From the NCBI GenBank assembly GCA_022824265.1, contig JAJEAG010000013.1, positions 1 to 64,000 on the forward strand: DNA of 64,000 bases, given 5' to 3'. The translations under genes and the position numbers were made by a program. Within the stretch, counting starts at the first letter, position 1. Each line of letters starts with the position of its first letter. The DNA comes from Candidatus Poribacteria bacterium (lineage in GTDB: Bacteria; Poribacteria; WGA-4E; WGA-3G). Below the pieces are notes generated by a model. The model was given only the letters and a program-made list of their open reading frames with translations, had not been told where the DNA came from and ran no database searches. Below, in pieces: positions 1-7,958 of this stretch.

Positions 1-356
1 CCTTCTACTCGCACAGATTGTTCGTCTGTGGTATAAGCATCTCTAACACCACGTTTTTTAAACTTCGGAAACTTCGCACGTTTGGCTACCCAATTCGCAA
101 TACCTTGACCAAGATTTTTGATAGCATATAACGCCGCACGCTGATCCTGTGCTTTTACCCAATCGTAGCCTTTCTTTCTTTTATTAAAGTTATTGTTGAG
201 AGTTTGCCAAGATTGGAAGGTGTCTTGAGCTAAGTCTGTCTTAAAATCTGCTAACGCTTGGTTGGACGCAAAACGGGCATAACCGCATTGACTGCTAAAC
301 CAATGCCTTTGCTTAATAGTTGGTTCTAATGTGATTTTATGTGTTTTGTATGCCAT
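1..356 (-). CDS. TnpB-type (IS605 OrfB) protein, N-terminal part, cut by window edge
   Basis: Reading the minus strand from the ATG at 356-354 gives an open frame of 118 codons that runs off the left edge. It begins MAYKTHKITLEPT and continues as a Lys/Arg-rich helical protein with a KFPKFKKRG block near residue 103, which is the usual N-terminus of TnpB/OrfB proteins of the IS200/IS605 and IS607 groups (RNA-guided nucleases that are also ancestors of Cas12). The RuvC-like catalytic residues and the zinc ribbon lie outside the window, so completeness cannot be judged. No tnpA is visible on the upstream side. The family call rests on the N-terminal pattern only; the element end and any guide RNA would be to the left of the window. 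Confidence 0.75.
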   Translation of the reverse strand, partial: MAYKTHKITLEPTIKQRHWFSSQCGYARFASNQALADFKTDLAQDTFQSWQTLNNNFNKRKKGYDWVKAQDQRAALYAIKNLGQGIANWVAKRAKFPKFKKRGVRDAYTTDEQSVRVE

Positions 357-443
357 ACCTGACCCTTGATAAGAACCTGACCACCACTGAATCAGTCTTA
401 TAATTATACGACAAAATACCTCCAAATACCAACCTTTATTGGA

Positions 444-463
444 CCCACAACTAAAGCAGTGGG
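444..463. repeat. Small hairpin, possible left end of the IS605-type element
   Basis: CCCAC (444-448) and GTGGG (459-463) can pair around AACTAAAGCA, about 90 bp upstream of the TnpB-type start codon. IS200/IS605 elements carry imperfect hairpins of this look (CCCACAACT...) near their ends, so this may mark the left end. The cleavage site and flanking tetranucleotide cannot be fixed from one end. The rest of the 357-715 gap shows no open frame; it is AT-rich and contains a possible promoter for the methyltransferase. Confidence 0.3.
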
Positions 464-603
464 ATTGTCAGTTAATTCCCTTCAAATTTTACACGATATA
501 ATATGTATCGTCAAGATAAATATCAATGCATCAATATTCTATCTCATTATGCAAATTACCAAGTCTGATCCAACTTGATGTGTACAACTATCGACGAGAC
601 TTC

Positions 604-630
604 TTGACAATATAGTTGATAAATTATACA
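604..630 (+). promoter_or_regulatory. Possible sigma-70-type promoter for the methyltransferase
   Basis: A consensus -35 box TTGACA is at 604-609 and TATACA at 625-630. The 15-bp spacer is shorter than usual, which lowers confidence. The start codon is 86 bp further on. Confidence 0.3.
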
Positions 631-715
631 GACTCTGATACAATATTTCCACAAAATTGTCATCACGAGTAATTCTAACTATAATCACTTAAAATCACAA
701 ATTGAAAAAATCTGT

Positions 716-1579
716 ATGTCCACACATTCCCTCTATTATGGAGATAATCTCACAATTCTACAGGAGCATGTCTCTGATGAGAGTATCCACCTAATATACA
801 TAGATCCCCCATTCAACACAGGTAAATATCAACTCCGTACTGAAATCCAGGTTGAACAGGATGATAATGGAGATCGTGTAGGTTTTCAAGGCAAAACATA
901 CAAAACTCATAAAGGTGAAACAAGACATTATTCCGACAAATTTGAGAGTTCAAATGCCTTTTTGAAATTTTTACGTCCACGTTTTGAAGAAGCTTACCGT
1001 GTCCTACATCCGTATGGAAGTTTTTTCCTGCACATAGATTACAGAGAGGTGCATTATTGTAAGATTCTCTTGGATGAGATATTTGGACGTGCATCATTTA
1101 TGAATGAAATAATTTGGGCGTATGATTTCGGTGGTCGTTCCAAAACCCGTTGGCCTACTAAACATGATAGTATCCTTTGGTATGCTAAAACACCAAAACG
1201 TTATACATTCAATTTTGATGAAATGGACAGGATACCGTATATGGCACCGGGTTTAGTAGGAAAAGAAAAGGCAGCACGAGGTAAAACACCTACTGATGTT
1301 TGGTGGCATACAATTGTAAGCACAAATGGCACCGAAAAAACTGGCTATCCAACCCAAAAACCCCTTGGAGTCGTTAACCGTATTGTTAAGGTACATTCAT
1401 CACCAGAGGATACATTGTTGGATTTTTTCGCTGGAAGCGGAACATTTGGTGAAGCAGCAGCATTACATAACCGTTCCTCTATATTAATCGACAACAATAT
1501 AACTGCTATCCATAGTATCATGTCAAGATTAACAATCTTTGGGGTTGAACTTGTCAACGCAAATTACGATACATTGTAA
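716..1579 (+). CDS. Orphan beta-class site-specific DNA methyltransferase (N6-adenine or N4-cytosine)
   Basis: A 287-residue methyltransferase that would transfer a methyl group from S-adenosylmethionine to an exocyclic amino group in DNA. The catalytic motif IV is DPPF at residues 30-33 in the context YIDPPFNTGK, and the AdoMet-binding motif I is FFAGSG at 237-242 near the C-terminus. Catalytic motif before the AdoMet motif is the order of the beta class (CcrM, HinfI and relatives). YPTQKP, about 25 residues before motif I, is also typical. Between them lies the likely target recognition region. No restriction endonuclease gene is next to it, so it is probably a solitary methylase; the TnpB-type gene to the left and the gap to the right suggest an accessory location. 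No clear ribosome binding site precedes the ATG. Confidence 0.85.
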   Translation: MSTHSLYYGDNLTILQEHVSDESIHLIYIDPPFNTGKYQLRTEIQVEQDDNGDRVGFQGKTYKTHKGETRHYSDKFESSNAFLKFLRPRFEEAYRVLHPYGSFFLHIDYREVHYCKILLDEIFGRASFMNEIIWAYDFGGRSKTRWPTKHDSILWYAKTPKRYTFNFDEMDRIPYMAPGLVGKEKAARGKTPTDVWWHTIVSTNGTEKTGYPTQKPLGVVNRIVKVHSSPEDTLLDFFAGSGTFGEAAALHNRSSILIDNNITAIHSIMSRLTIFGVELVNANYDTL

Positions 1580-1734
1580 CTAATGCTGCAAATGACTAAA
1601 TTTTATATCTTATGATAAATCATTTTAAGTTTATATCTATCTTCTCTGTTCCAGATGTCTCTAAATATATATATATATGACTTATATTGCCACTTATCGG
1701 TATCTATGAAGGTATAGACATCAGGAGGGAAACA

Positions 1735-2406
1735 ATGAAAAGACTAATTGCTATCTCAGAACAGATTACAGAGAGAATCAACAAGTTTATAGAGGATTTA
1801 GAAAAAAACGGGTCAACGCTTGATCAGACCATTTATGATATGAAAAAAAGGATCAATGTTGCGAAAGAACATGTTGCTACAGCAATTGCGGGAGAACAGA
1901 CGCTCAAACGCACATATCAGATGGTAGTTGATAAAGTAAGAGTGTGGGATGAAATTGCTAAAACGTCTATTGAAAATGGAAATCATGTGCGAGCAAGCGA
2001 GGCGAATCAACATAAAGAACAACTTATACGACGCGCACAAGATATAGAACAACGGATTCAGACTCAGGAAAATATAGTAACTGAACTGAAAACGGAACTT
2101 CTCGAATTTTATCTCAGATTAAAAAAATCATCAGAGCATGTAGAATCGTTATCTCACCGCAAAAAACAGGCAGAAACCCGTGCAGCATTCTATAGAGTCT
2201 TGGCAGAATTTGATTTGTCTGATGATAATAACACCTTTCAACAAGCTGAAGAGGAGTTGAAGGCTGCAGAAGAAGAAGCAAAAAAGTGGGAAGAAAGAAG
2301 GCGTAAAACTACTGTGAAGCGTGAAACTCCTAAGAAAGAAAACAAACTCGACGAAGTTCTCGCAGCACTCAAAAACGATATCCTTGGCGATAGTCAAAAT
2401 GATTGA
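1735..2406 (+). CDS. pspA: PspA/IM30 (ESCRT-III-like) membrane-remodelling protein
   Basis: A 223-residue, almost wholly helical, highly charged protein of the PspA/IM30/LiaH family. Such proteins polymerise on the inner face of the cytoplasmic membrane and counter membrane stress. Heptad-like Glu/Lys/Gln patterns span residues 1-190, followed by a charged tail. An upstream in-frame start exists at 1687, but the ATG at 1735 has a strong AGGAGG at 1723-1728 with six bases between and is chosen. The stop overlaps the next gene start by 8 bp (ATG at 2399), so PspA and the ABC ATPase are probably translationally coupled. Family assignment is secure at the fold level; whether it acts in stress response or with the ABC exporter is inference. 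Confidence 0.8.
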   Translation: MKRLIAISEQITERINKFIEDLEKNGSTLDQTIYDMKKRINVAKEHVATAIAGEQTLKRTYQMVVDKVRVWDEIAKTSIENGNHVRASEANQHKEQLIRRAQDIEQRIQTQENIVTELKTELLEFYLRLKKSSEHVESLSHRKKQAETRAAFYRVLAEFDLSDDNNTFQQAEEELKAAEEEAKKWEERRRKTTVKRETPKKENKLDEVLAALKNDILGDSQND

Positions 2407-3157
2407 GACCACAAACTTAACCAAATATTTCGGTAAATTGTGTGCTGTCGATTCACTCATGCTACAGGTAGACTCTGGTGAAATATTCGGATTTCTTGGA
2501 CCAAACGGCGCGGGAAAGACAACAACAATCAATATGCTCACAGGGTTACTACAACCTACATCTGGCACAGCAACACTCGGTGGGTTTGATATACAAAAAC
2601 AGAGTTTACAAGCAAAAGCTATTCTCGGTCTTATGCCAGATACACCCCAACTTTATGAAGCATTAAATGGCAGACAGTTTGTGCGAATGATTGCAGATTT
2701 GTATGAAGTGCCTCCGCAACAAGCTGAAAATGAAATGAATATGCTTCTTGAACAATTGGAACTTGCTGATGCTGCCGATGACCAGATAAAAGGATATTCC
2801 TACGGAATGCAGAAGAAAATTCTGCTCATCTCAGTACTCATTCACCATCCTCAAATTCTCTTCCTTGATGAACCCACAAGTGGATTAGATCCAAAAAGTG
2901 CTCGCACCGTTAGAGAGATTCTACGACAACGGTGTGAACATGGATGTACTGTCTTTATGACAACACACATACTTGAAATTGCCGAGCGAATCTGTGATCG
3001 GGTTGGTATCATCAGTAAAGGGAAACTTATTGCTGTCGGTACTATTGCTGAACTTCAACAGAAGAAACGTGAGTCACATACACAACCATCAGAGATAAAA
3101 CCTGATCAGACAGAAACCTTAGAGGATATTTTCCTTGATCTCACTGCAGATGTTTAG
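2399..3157 (+). CDS. ABC-2 type transporter ATP-binding protein
   Basis: A 252-residue nucleotide-binding subunit. Walker A is GPNGAGKT near residue 37, the signature is degenerate (YSYGMQKK in place of LSGGQ), Walker B is ILFLDEPT, followed by SGLDP and a switch His in TTHILE. This pattern is that of drug/polysaccharide or ABC-2 exporters of the CcmA group. An upstream in-frame start at 2321 lies inside the PspA-like gene and is rejected in favour of the ATG at 2399, which overlaps the previous stop by 8 bp. Its likely membrane partner is the permease starting at 3724, although a 566-bp gap containing repeats separates them. Confidence 0.88.
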   Translation: MIETTNLTKYFGKLCAVDSLMLQVDSGEIFGFLGPNGAGKTTTINMLTGLLQPTSGTATLGGFDIQKQSLQAKAILGLMPDTPQLYEALNGRQFVRMIADLYEVPPQQAENEMNMLLEQLELADAADDQIKGYSYGMQKKILLISVLIHHPQILFLDEPTSGLDPKSARTVREILRQRCEHGCTVFMTTHILEIAERICDRVGIISKGKLIAVGTIAELQQKKRESHTQPSEIKPDQTETLEDIFLDLTADV

Positions 3158-3252
3158 ATTGTATAATATTGCAGGACTTACGCATAAAAGGTAGGCGCGC
3201 TTTGATGAAGATTAAGAATTTAATCGGGTAATTTTTGTTTCTTGTAACGTCC

Positions 3253-3650
3253 GGTGCGGTTAGGAGACCGCACCATTAGCGTCAATTTAGTGATTCTTGC
3301 CTATCTGAATTGCTTGTTGTCTGAACCAGGATTTTCGGGATTACAAGATTTACAGGATTAGGAGTTGGTAAGTATATATTCCGTTGTAAGGATGAAGGAC
3401 TACCTTTTGCCAAGGAACATTGGCGTACAAATCTCTTATCCTGAAAATCCTATAATCCTGAAAATCCTGGTTCAGACAGAATACATGTCGGAGGTCACTT
3501 TGCTCGTTCCGACCTGCAGGACTGTATGAGAGAGAATACTGGCGAGGAGACCTCGCCCTTACGAGAATGTCCGAGGATCAATGAATTGCGCGACTACAAA
3601 CACATCTCTTCCTAAAATTGACGCTTATGGTGCGGTTAGGAGACCGCATC
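3253..3650. repeat. Nested inverted-repeat element (possible non-autonomous mobile palindrome)
   Basis: The gene-free stretch 3158-3723 holds nested inverted repeats. Outer arms: 3268-3288 and 3615-3635 (21 bp, one mismatch, core ATTGACGCT). Inner arms: 3318-3343 and 3453-3478 (26 bp, one mismatch, containing CCAGGATTTTC). Each outer arm abuts a short hairpin of the REP type: GGTGCGGT-TAGGAG-ACCGCACC at 3253-3274 and a close copy at 3629-3650. A further hairpin, GGCGAGG-AGA-CCTCGCC, is at 3541-3557. There is no open frame. Similar hairpins recur at 17.2 kb, 5.9 kb and 56.3 kb, so these are dispersed repeats rather than gene remnants. The rest of the gap shows nothing else recognisable. Confidence 0.7.
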
Positions 3651-3723
3651 TACTGGGATTATGTACTTATTTTAGTTTTCACTAAAAATGGATCGGATAC
3701 AATCTCGTTTTAGATAATAACCT

Positions 3724-5364
3724 ATGTTTAAGAATGTAAGAGTACTGCTAAAAGCAGATTGTCAGGCATGGTTGAATAGTATTAAATACGATAGACAAGC
3801 ATGGAGAAAAGGTATTTTTAAAGTTATTGGATACCTATTTTTCATCGTAGCATTGTCGGTGTTAGGATATACGCTTTTCTCATTCTTGAGGACAACAGAC
3901 GCACCATCACAGACCACTTTAAGTGTCATTAACGGTTTCATGGTGTTTGGTATCATCATCATAGTAAAGGAATTGATGGAAAGTTCTTTGAAAATACTAT
4001 ATGAAGCACCTGATTCGCACTTGCTACATGCTGCACCTATTCGCCCAGTGTCAATCTTCGGATATAAGTTCGTCCAAATTATGATTTCACGTTTGTTGAA
4101 TATGCTCTGCTTTTTGGGACCTCCGTGGGTTGTCTTTGGTGTATTATATGAATTACCATGGCATTTTTATATAGTACTAATTCCTTTGTCTGTGTGTCTA
4201 CTTGTAATAATTGCGAGTTATGTCACCATCAGCATGTTGGTGATTGCGCGATTTTTTTCATCCGCTGCACTTCTTACATCAATAAAGATAATCGGAGCTA
4301 TTGTCGGAGTGTCGGTAGGTTTCTTGCTATCCTTTTCTTTGTTTTCAGGTTCTGGATTACTTCCTGTAAAACGTGTTTTTCTTGATTGGGTATCTGCAAG
4401 GACTGCAGATACAAGCACTGCTTGGTTTCCACACGAATGGATAGGAACTATGTTGTTGAGTTGGGGAACGGAATCGACGATTTGGGAACGGGTAAAATGG
4501 GGGCTTGGTGGATTCACGGTTGGTATTGCATCTGTCGGATTGGCATTTCTCTCCGCACAACTGATTTATCAACGTGGTTGGGAAAATATCCGACAAATCA
4601 AAACCAAACGTAAACCCTCACGGAACAATGACAATGTTGAAGCATCTAATTTGAACGGATTGGTTGTTACCCTTGGACGTGGTAAGTTACAATCCATGAT
4701 GTTAAAAGACTTTCTCATTTTCATACACCATACTGGACGAGTAATTGCAATCATAATGTTAACGTTATTTTTAGTTATCCACATTGGTGTACTAGTTGCT
4801 GATGGAAGTAATATGGATGAAAATTCAGTTGTAATTCTCACCATTCAATTGTTACTATATAGTATATTAATCACCTTTGGAATCAGTTGTAATGGACTTC
4901 GTGATGAATCAAAAACGTGGTGGATGATGCAATCTTCCCCTGTTTCTGCTAAATTAGTATTCATGAGTAAGTATCTAACAACCTTATTATGTGCTGTATT
5001 TTATGCAGTATTCTGGTCTATAATAGCCGTTTTCTTGTTGCGTATTCCAGTAGATAATTGGACGCTTATCCTGATAACACCTGTCATCATACTACCGGTA
5101 GTTTGTGCCTTGAATACAACGATAGGGACATTACCATGGATGGCTGAACTCACCAATAATCCAAGACCTTTCTTTAGAGTATTAACTTTTACTGCTACGC
5201 TCATTCTTGATTTAGCATTCGTGATCATGCCTATAATTGCATGGCATTCGCAAAGTATATTGATTTTCTTGATGATGACAATCCTATTTATTGGCGTGTT
5301 CCTGATGTCATATAGGTTTGGAATCGGTAATCTAAATAAGTTTTTAGTCGCACAAGCGACATGA
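3724..5364 (+). CDS. ABC-2 type exporter permease (large membrane subunit)
   Basis: A 546-residue polytopic membrane protein with roughly a dozen hydrophobic segments in two clusters (about residues 35-250 and 335-540) separated by a hydrophilic loop around 290-320 rich in Lys/Arg and Asn. It lacks soluble domains with recognisable motifs. Size and topology fit the large single-chain permeases that pair with CcmA-like ATPases such as the one ending at 3157. It ends TGA at 5362-5364. The downstream gene's first possible ATG overlaps this stop by 4 bp. The transported substrate cannot be read from sequence. Confidence 0.7.
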   Translation: MFKNVRVLLKADCQAWLNSIKYDRQAWRKGIFKVIGYLFFIVALSVLGYTLFSFLRTTDAPSQTTLSVINGFMVFGIIIIVKELMESSLKILYEAPDSHLLHAAPIRPVSIFGYKFVQIMISRLLNMLCFLGPPWVVFGVLYELPWHFYIVLIPLSVCLLVIIASYVTISMLVIARFFSSAALLTSIKIIGAIVGVSVGFLLSFSLFSGSGLLPVKRVFLDWVSARTADTSTAWFPHEWIGTMLLSWGTESTIWERVKWGLGGFTVGIASVGLAFLSAQLIYQRGWENIRQIKTKRKPSRNNDNVEASNLNGLVVTLGRGKLQSMMLKDFLIFIHHTGRVIAIIMLTLFLVIHIGVLVADGSNMDENSVVILTIQLLLYSILITFGISCNGLRDESKTWWMMQSSPVSAKLVFMSKYLTTLLCAVFYAVFWSIIAVFLLRIPVDNWTLILITPVIILPVVCALNTTIGTLPWMAELTNNPRPFFRVLTFTATLILDLAFVIMPIIAWHSQSILIFLMMTILFIGVFLMSYRFGIGNLNKFLVAQAT

Positions 5365-5375
5365 AGGAAGGTCAA

Positions 5376-5891
5376 ATGATAATAGAATACGAGGGAATAA
5401 CACCAAATATACATTCCTCTGTCTTTGTCGCTCCGGGGGCAATGATTATTGGGAATGTGAAAATCGGTGAAGAATCCACTGTTTGGTTCAACTGTGTACT
5501 CCGAGGTGACCTTGAACCGATACATATTGGGTGTCGCACAAATATCCAAGACGGAACGGTAATACACATGGATAAAGAAATACCCTGTCTCATCGGTGAT
5601 GATGTTACTGTTGGACACGGAGCAATTCTTCATAGCTGCACAATTGAAAATGATGCATTGATAGGAATGGGAGCAATCTTATTAACTGGTTGCAAAATTG
5701 GTGAACGTGCAATTGTTGCCGCAGGAACACTTGTTCGTGAAGGGCAGGAAATTCCCCCTGGTACAATTGCAATGGGGGTACCTGCACAAGTACGCAGAGA
5801 AGCGACTGAAGCTGAATTTGAACGCGTCAGACACGGTAAAGATGACTACGTGTTACGCGGCAAAATTATGAAAGAAAGTTTGAATACATAG
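5376..5891 (+). CDS. Gamma-carbonic-anhydrase-like hexapeptide-repeat protein
   Basis: A 171-residue left-handed beta-helix protein made of hexapeptide repeats (VKIGEES, IHIGCRT, CLIGDDVTVG, ALIGMGAIL, CKIGERA, IVAAGTLV). The three zinc-ligand histidines of gamma-carbonic anhydrases are present in VIHMD, VGHG and ILHSC. Homologues include Cam, YrdA and PaaY; activity is not guaranteed because many members lack it. The first ATG at 5361 overlaps the permease stop, but AAGGAAGG at 5364-5371 is placed for the ATG at 5376, which starts MIIEYEG, the usual N-terminus of the family. It ends about 28 bp before a terminator-like hairpin. Confidence 0.87.
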   Translation: MIIEYEGITPNIHSSVFVAPGAMIIGNVKIGEESTVWFNCVLRGDLEPIHIGCRTNIQDGTVIHMDKEIPCLIGDDVTVGHGAILHSCTIENDALIGMGAILLTGCKIGERAIVAAGTLVREGQEIPPGTIAMGVPAQVRREATEAEFERVRHGKDDYVLRGKIMKESLNT

Positions 5892-5918
5892 TATTTTAAT
5901 ACTAAAGTTTGACAATTC

Positions 5919-5936
5919 GGGCGGGAAGACCCGCCC
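5919..5936 (+). terminator. GC-rich hairpin after the carbonic-anhydrase-like gene
   Basis: GGGCGGG (5919-5925), loop AAGA, CCCGCCC (5930-5936). No T tract follows. It belongs to the same dispersed family as the hairpins at 3541-3557 and 56303-56321, so it may be a REP-like repeat doing terminator duty. Confidence 0.5.
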
Positions 5937-6292
5937 TACAAGAATAAATGATACCAATTCTAATAATTCTTATCCCATTAGTTGTTGATTGGCAATCTTT
6001 CTTCTATAGGAGCGACCTCTTATCTCGAAATTCCGGTTTAGTCAATATTGAAAACTGAAAACTAAACCAAAAAACTGAAACGCATATCAAACATATTGGA
6101 TATATATTGTTATCAAAATCAATAACACTACAAAACTAAACGACCCTCAAGTATAATATAACCCAACATCCAATACACAACGGACAAAATTGAGGAACCC
6201 AATGACAATCAGCCAAATCCAAAAACGAAATCTTCAAATAAATCAAATAAAACTTCTGCAATGCGATGACAACATACCAAAACACAAAAACC

Positions 6293-6334
6293 AAAAAAAA
6301 ACAACTAAACGGTATGCTTTTAGTTGTTTTTTTT
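6293..6334. terminator. A/T-flanked palindrome, terminator-like in both directions
   Basis: CAACTAAA (6302-6309) pairs with TTTAGTTG (6319-6326), and the stem is prolonged by a run of A on the left and a run of T on the right. The shape is a bidirectional intrinsic terminator, but no gene ends nearby. The left arm sequence is repeated twice more at about 6407-6433. The rest of the 5937-6588 gap is AT-rich without a credible gene; two overlapping 70-residue frames on opposite strands over the palindrome look like by-products. Confidence 0.45.
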
Positions 6335-6539
6335 AAATTTCGCCAACAAAAAAAGTCGGCTTAAACCATTACCACTACAGGATCGAGGACACTTATCCAA
6401 AAATATAAAAAAAACAACTAAAAAACAACTAAATCTACCCGACCTACTAAATAATGTCCTGTTATCATTTAGAAATGGTATGAGATACGTCAAAATAAAA
6501 TATGCAATACGAGTACTTTCAATATTGTCCAAAACTTAG

Positions 6540-6545
6540 TATAAT
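6540..6545 (+). promoter_or_regulatory. -10 box TATAAT upstream of the Gfo/Idh/MocA gene
   Basis: TATAAT lies 43 bp before the start codon at 6589. A -35 box is weak (TTTCAA at 6517-6522, 17-bp spacing). Confidence 0.4.
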
Positions 6546-6588
6546 AAAATGCATAGAGAACACCAACATAGTTTGAAGAGGAGAAATT

Positions 6589-7629
6589 ATGGCAAAACAC
6601 ACCTGTTTAATGATCGGTGGAAGTGGTATGGCAGGCGGTTGGATTCACAACTTCCGGAATAACTTTAGCGATCGCGTAGAAATTATCGGTTTGGCAGATA
6701 TAAAACCAGATGTGCTTAAAAATCAAGGAGAAGCGTTAGGACTAAGTTCGTCTCAGCTTTTCACAGATTTTAACGAAGCGTGTGCAACCGTCAAAGCAGA
6801 TTTTTGTGGTGTTGCAACGCCACCACCATTTCATAGTCCGGCAGCAGTTGCTGCAATGGAAAATGGTATGCCTGTTATCAGCGAAAAACCGATTGCAGAT
6901 ACCTTGGACGCTGCAAAGGCTATGGTTCGCACATCACAGAAAACTGGATTGCCGTGTGCGATTATACAAAACTATCGTTATGCTAACAATAAACAGGAAT
7001 TGGTTCGTATCCGAGAAGAAGGTAGATTAGGACGGCTGCAACACATTGTAGGTAGATATGCATGTGATTATAGACGCTATCTATCATGGGGTGTAGACTG
7101 GCGACACGATATGGATTTTAGTTTGCTTTTTGAAGCATCAGTACATCACTTGGATATGCTCCGCTTTCTCTCTGGCGGTGATTGCGAAACGTTAGTTGGA
7201 TTCGGATGGAATCCTGAATGGTCAAGTTTCAAGCATTTTTCCAGTGGATACTATCTCATGCGGATGGACAACGGTGTGCATACCTCTTATGAAGGGAATA
7301 GTACCGCTGCAGGTATCATCAATTGTTGGAACGGAGAACACTACCGTGCTGAATTTGAGGAAGGCACAGTCGAAATTGGCGGTGGAAATCAGATAACAAT
7401 CCATCGTGTTGGCGGTGAGAAAGAGGTATATGAAGCACCGCCAATTAGCCATTATGCACATCATTACCTATTTAATGAATTTTTAGATTGGCTTGACGGT
7501 GGGGAACCTTCTGCAACCCGTATTGAGGACAATATCAAGAGCTTCGTTCTCGTTATTGCTGCAATGGAGACGACCGAAGACGGTCAACCGAAGCACATTG
7601 CCGATTATCTAAGTGATTTGAATTTATAG
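6589..7629 (+). CDS. Gfo/Idh/MocA-family NAD(P)-dependent oxidoreductase
   Basis: A 346-residue dehydrogenase of sugars, cyclitols or related compounds. The N-terminal Rossmann loop reads GGSGMAGGW (residues 10-18), the conserved EKP with its catalytic lysine is at 99-101 (SEKPIADT), and a HHLDML block near residue 188 provides the His/Asp pair typical of the C-terminal alpha/beta domain. GAGGAGA six to eight bases before the ATG supports the start. A small unknown gene follows 3 bp after the stop, so they are probably cotranscribed. The substrate cannot be inferred from sequence or neighbours. Confidence 0.9.
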   Translation: MAKHTCLMIGGSGMAGGWIHNFRNNFSDRVEIIGLADIKPDVLKNQGEALGLSSSQLFTDFNEACATVKADFCGVATPPPFHSPAAVAAMENGMPVISEKPIADTLDAAKAMVRTSQKTGLPCAIIQNYRYANNKQELVRIREEGRLGRLQHIVGRYACDYRRYLSWGVDWRHDMDFSLLFEASVHHLDMLRFLSGGDCETLVGFGWNPEWSSFKHFSSGYYLMRMDNGVHTSYEGNSTAAGIINCWNGEHYRAEFEEGTVEIGGGNQITIHRVGGEKEVYEAPPISHYAHHYLFNEFLDWLDGGEPSATRIEDNIKSFVLVIAAMETTEDGQPKHIADYLSDLNL

Positions 7630-7632
7630 AAT

Positions 7633-7932
7633 ATGTTGAGCCCAAAACCTGAAATACCGGTTGTCCTTGACGACATACCAGAATCTGAACAGCAAGAATT
7701 ACTTGAAAACCTTGCACAATGGATTGTTCGTCGAAGTCTTACTGCACCTGCTATTCTGATTATAGAAACTGGTAAACCTTTAAATTTTTTAGGGTCGCAA
7801 ATACTGATTGCTTTAAGCCCTTTTGTCCAAGCATTTTTCAAGGGAGACAAGTACCATAAATTAGCACTCATTTTGGAAAAAGATGAAAACGTAGAATTGC
7901 TCTTGCAGTATATAGAAAAGTCTGAAGGTTAG
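7633..7932 (+). CDS. Small hypothetical protein
   Basis: A 99-residue acidic, mainly helical protein that I do not recognise. It has no signal peptide, cysteine motif or clear membrane segment; a hydrophobic stretch near residues 48-66 (LNFLGSQILIALSPFVQAFF) could be a buried helix or a weak membrane segment. It starts 3 bp after the oxidoreductase stop and ends 26 bp before the E2 gene, all on one strand, so it sits in the middle of a likely three-gene transcript. Confidence 0.6.
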   Translation: MLSPKPEIPVVLDDIPESEQQELLENLAQWIVRRSLTAPAILIIETGKPLNFLGSQILIALSPFVQAFFKGDKYHKLALILEKDENVELLLQYIEKSEG

Positions 7933-7958
7933 AATATTAATTGATATAGGAGAGATTA

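Noticed and set aside
716-1579. Complete restriction-modification system
   Set aside because: No endonuclease-like gene adjoins the methyltransferase.
5001-5633. 210-codon frame on the minus strand
   Set aside because: Antisense to the ABC permease and carbonic-anhydrase-like genes, both well supported; composition is that of a shadow frame.
6320-6539. Two opposite-strand frames of about 70 codons
   Set aside because: Both lie over an A/T palindrome, have low-complexity composition and no ribosome binding site.
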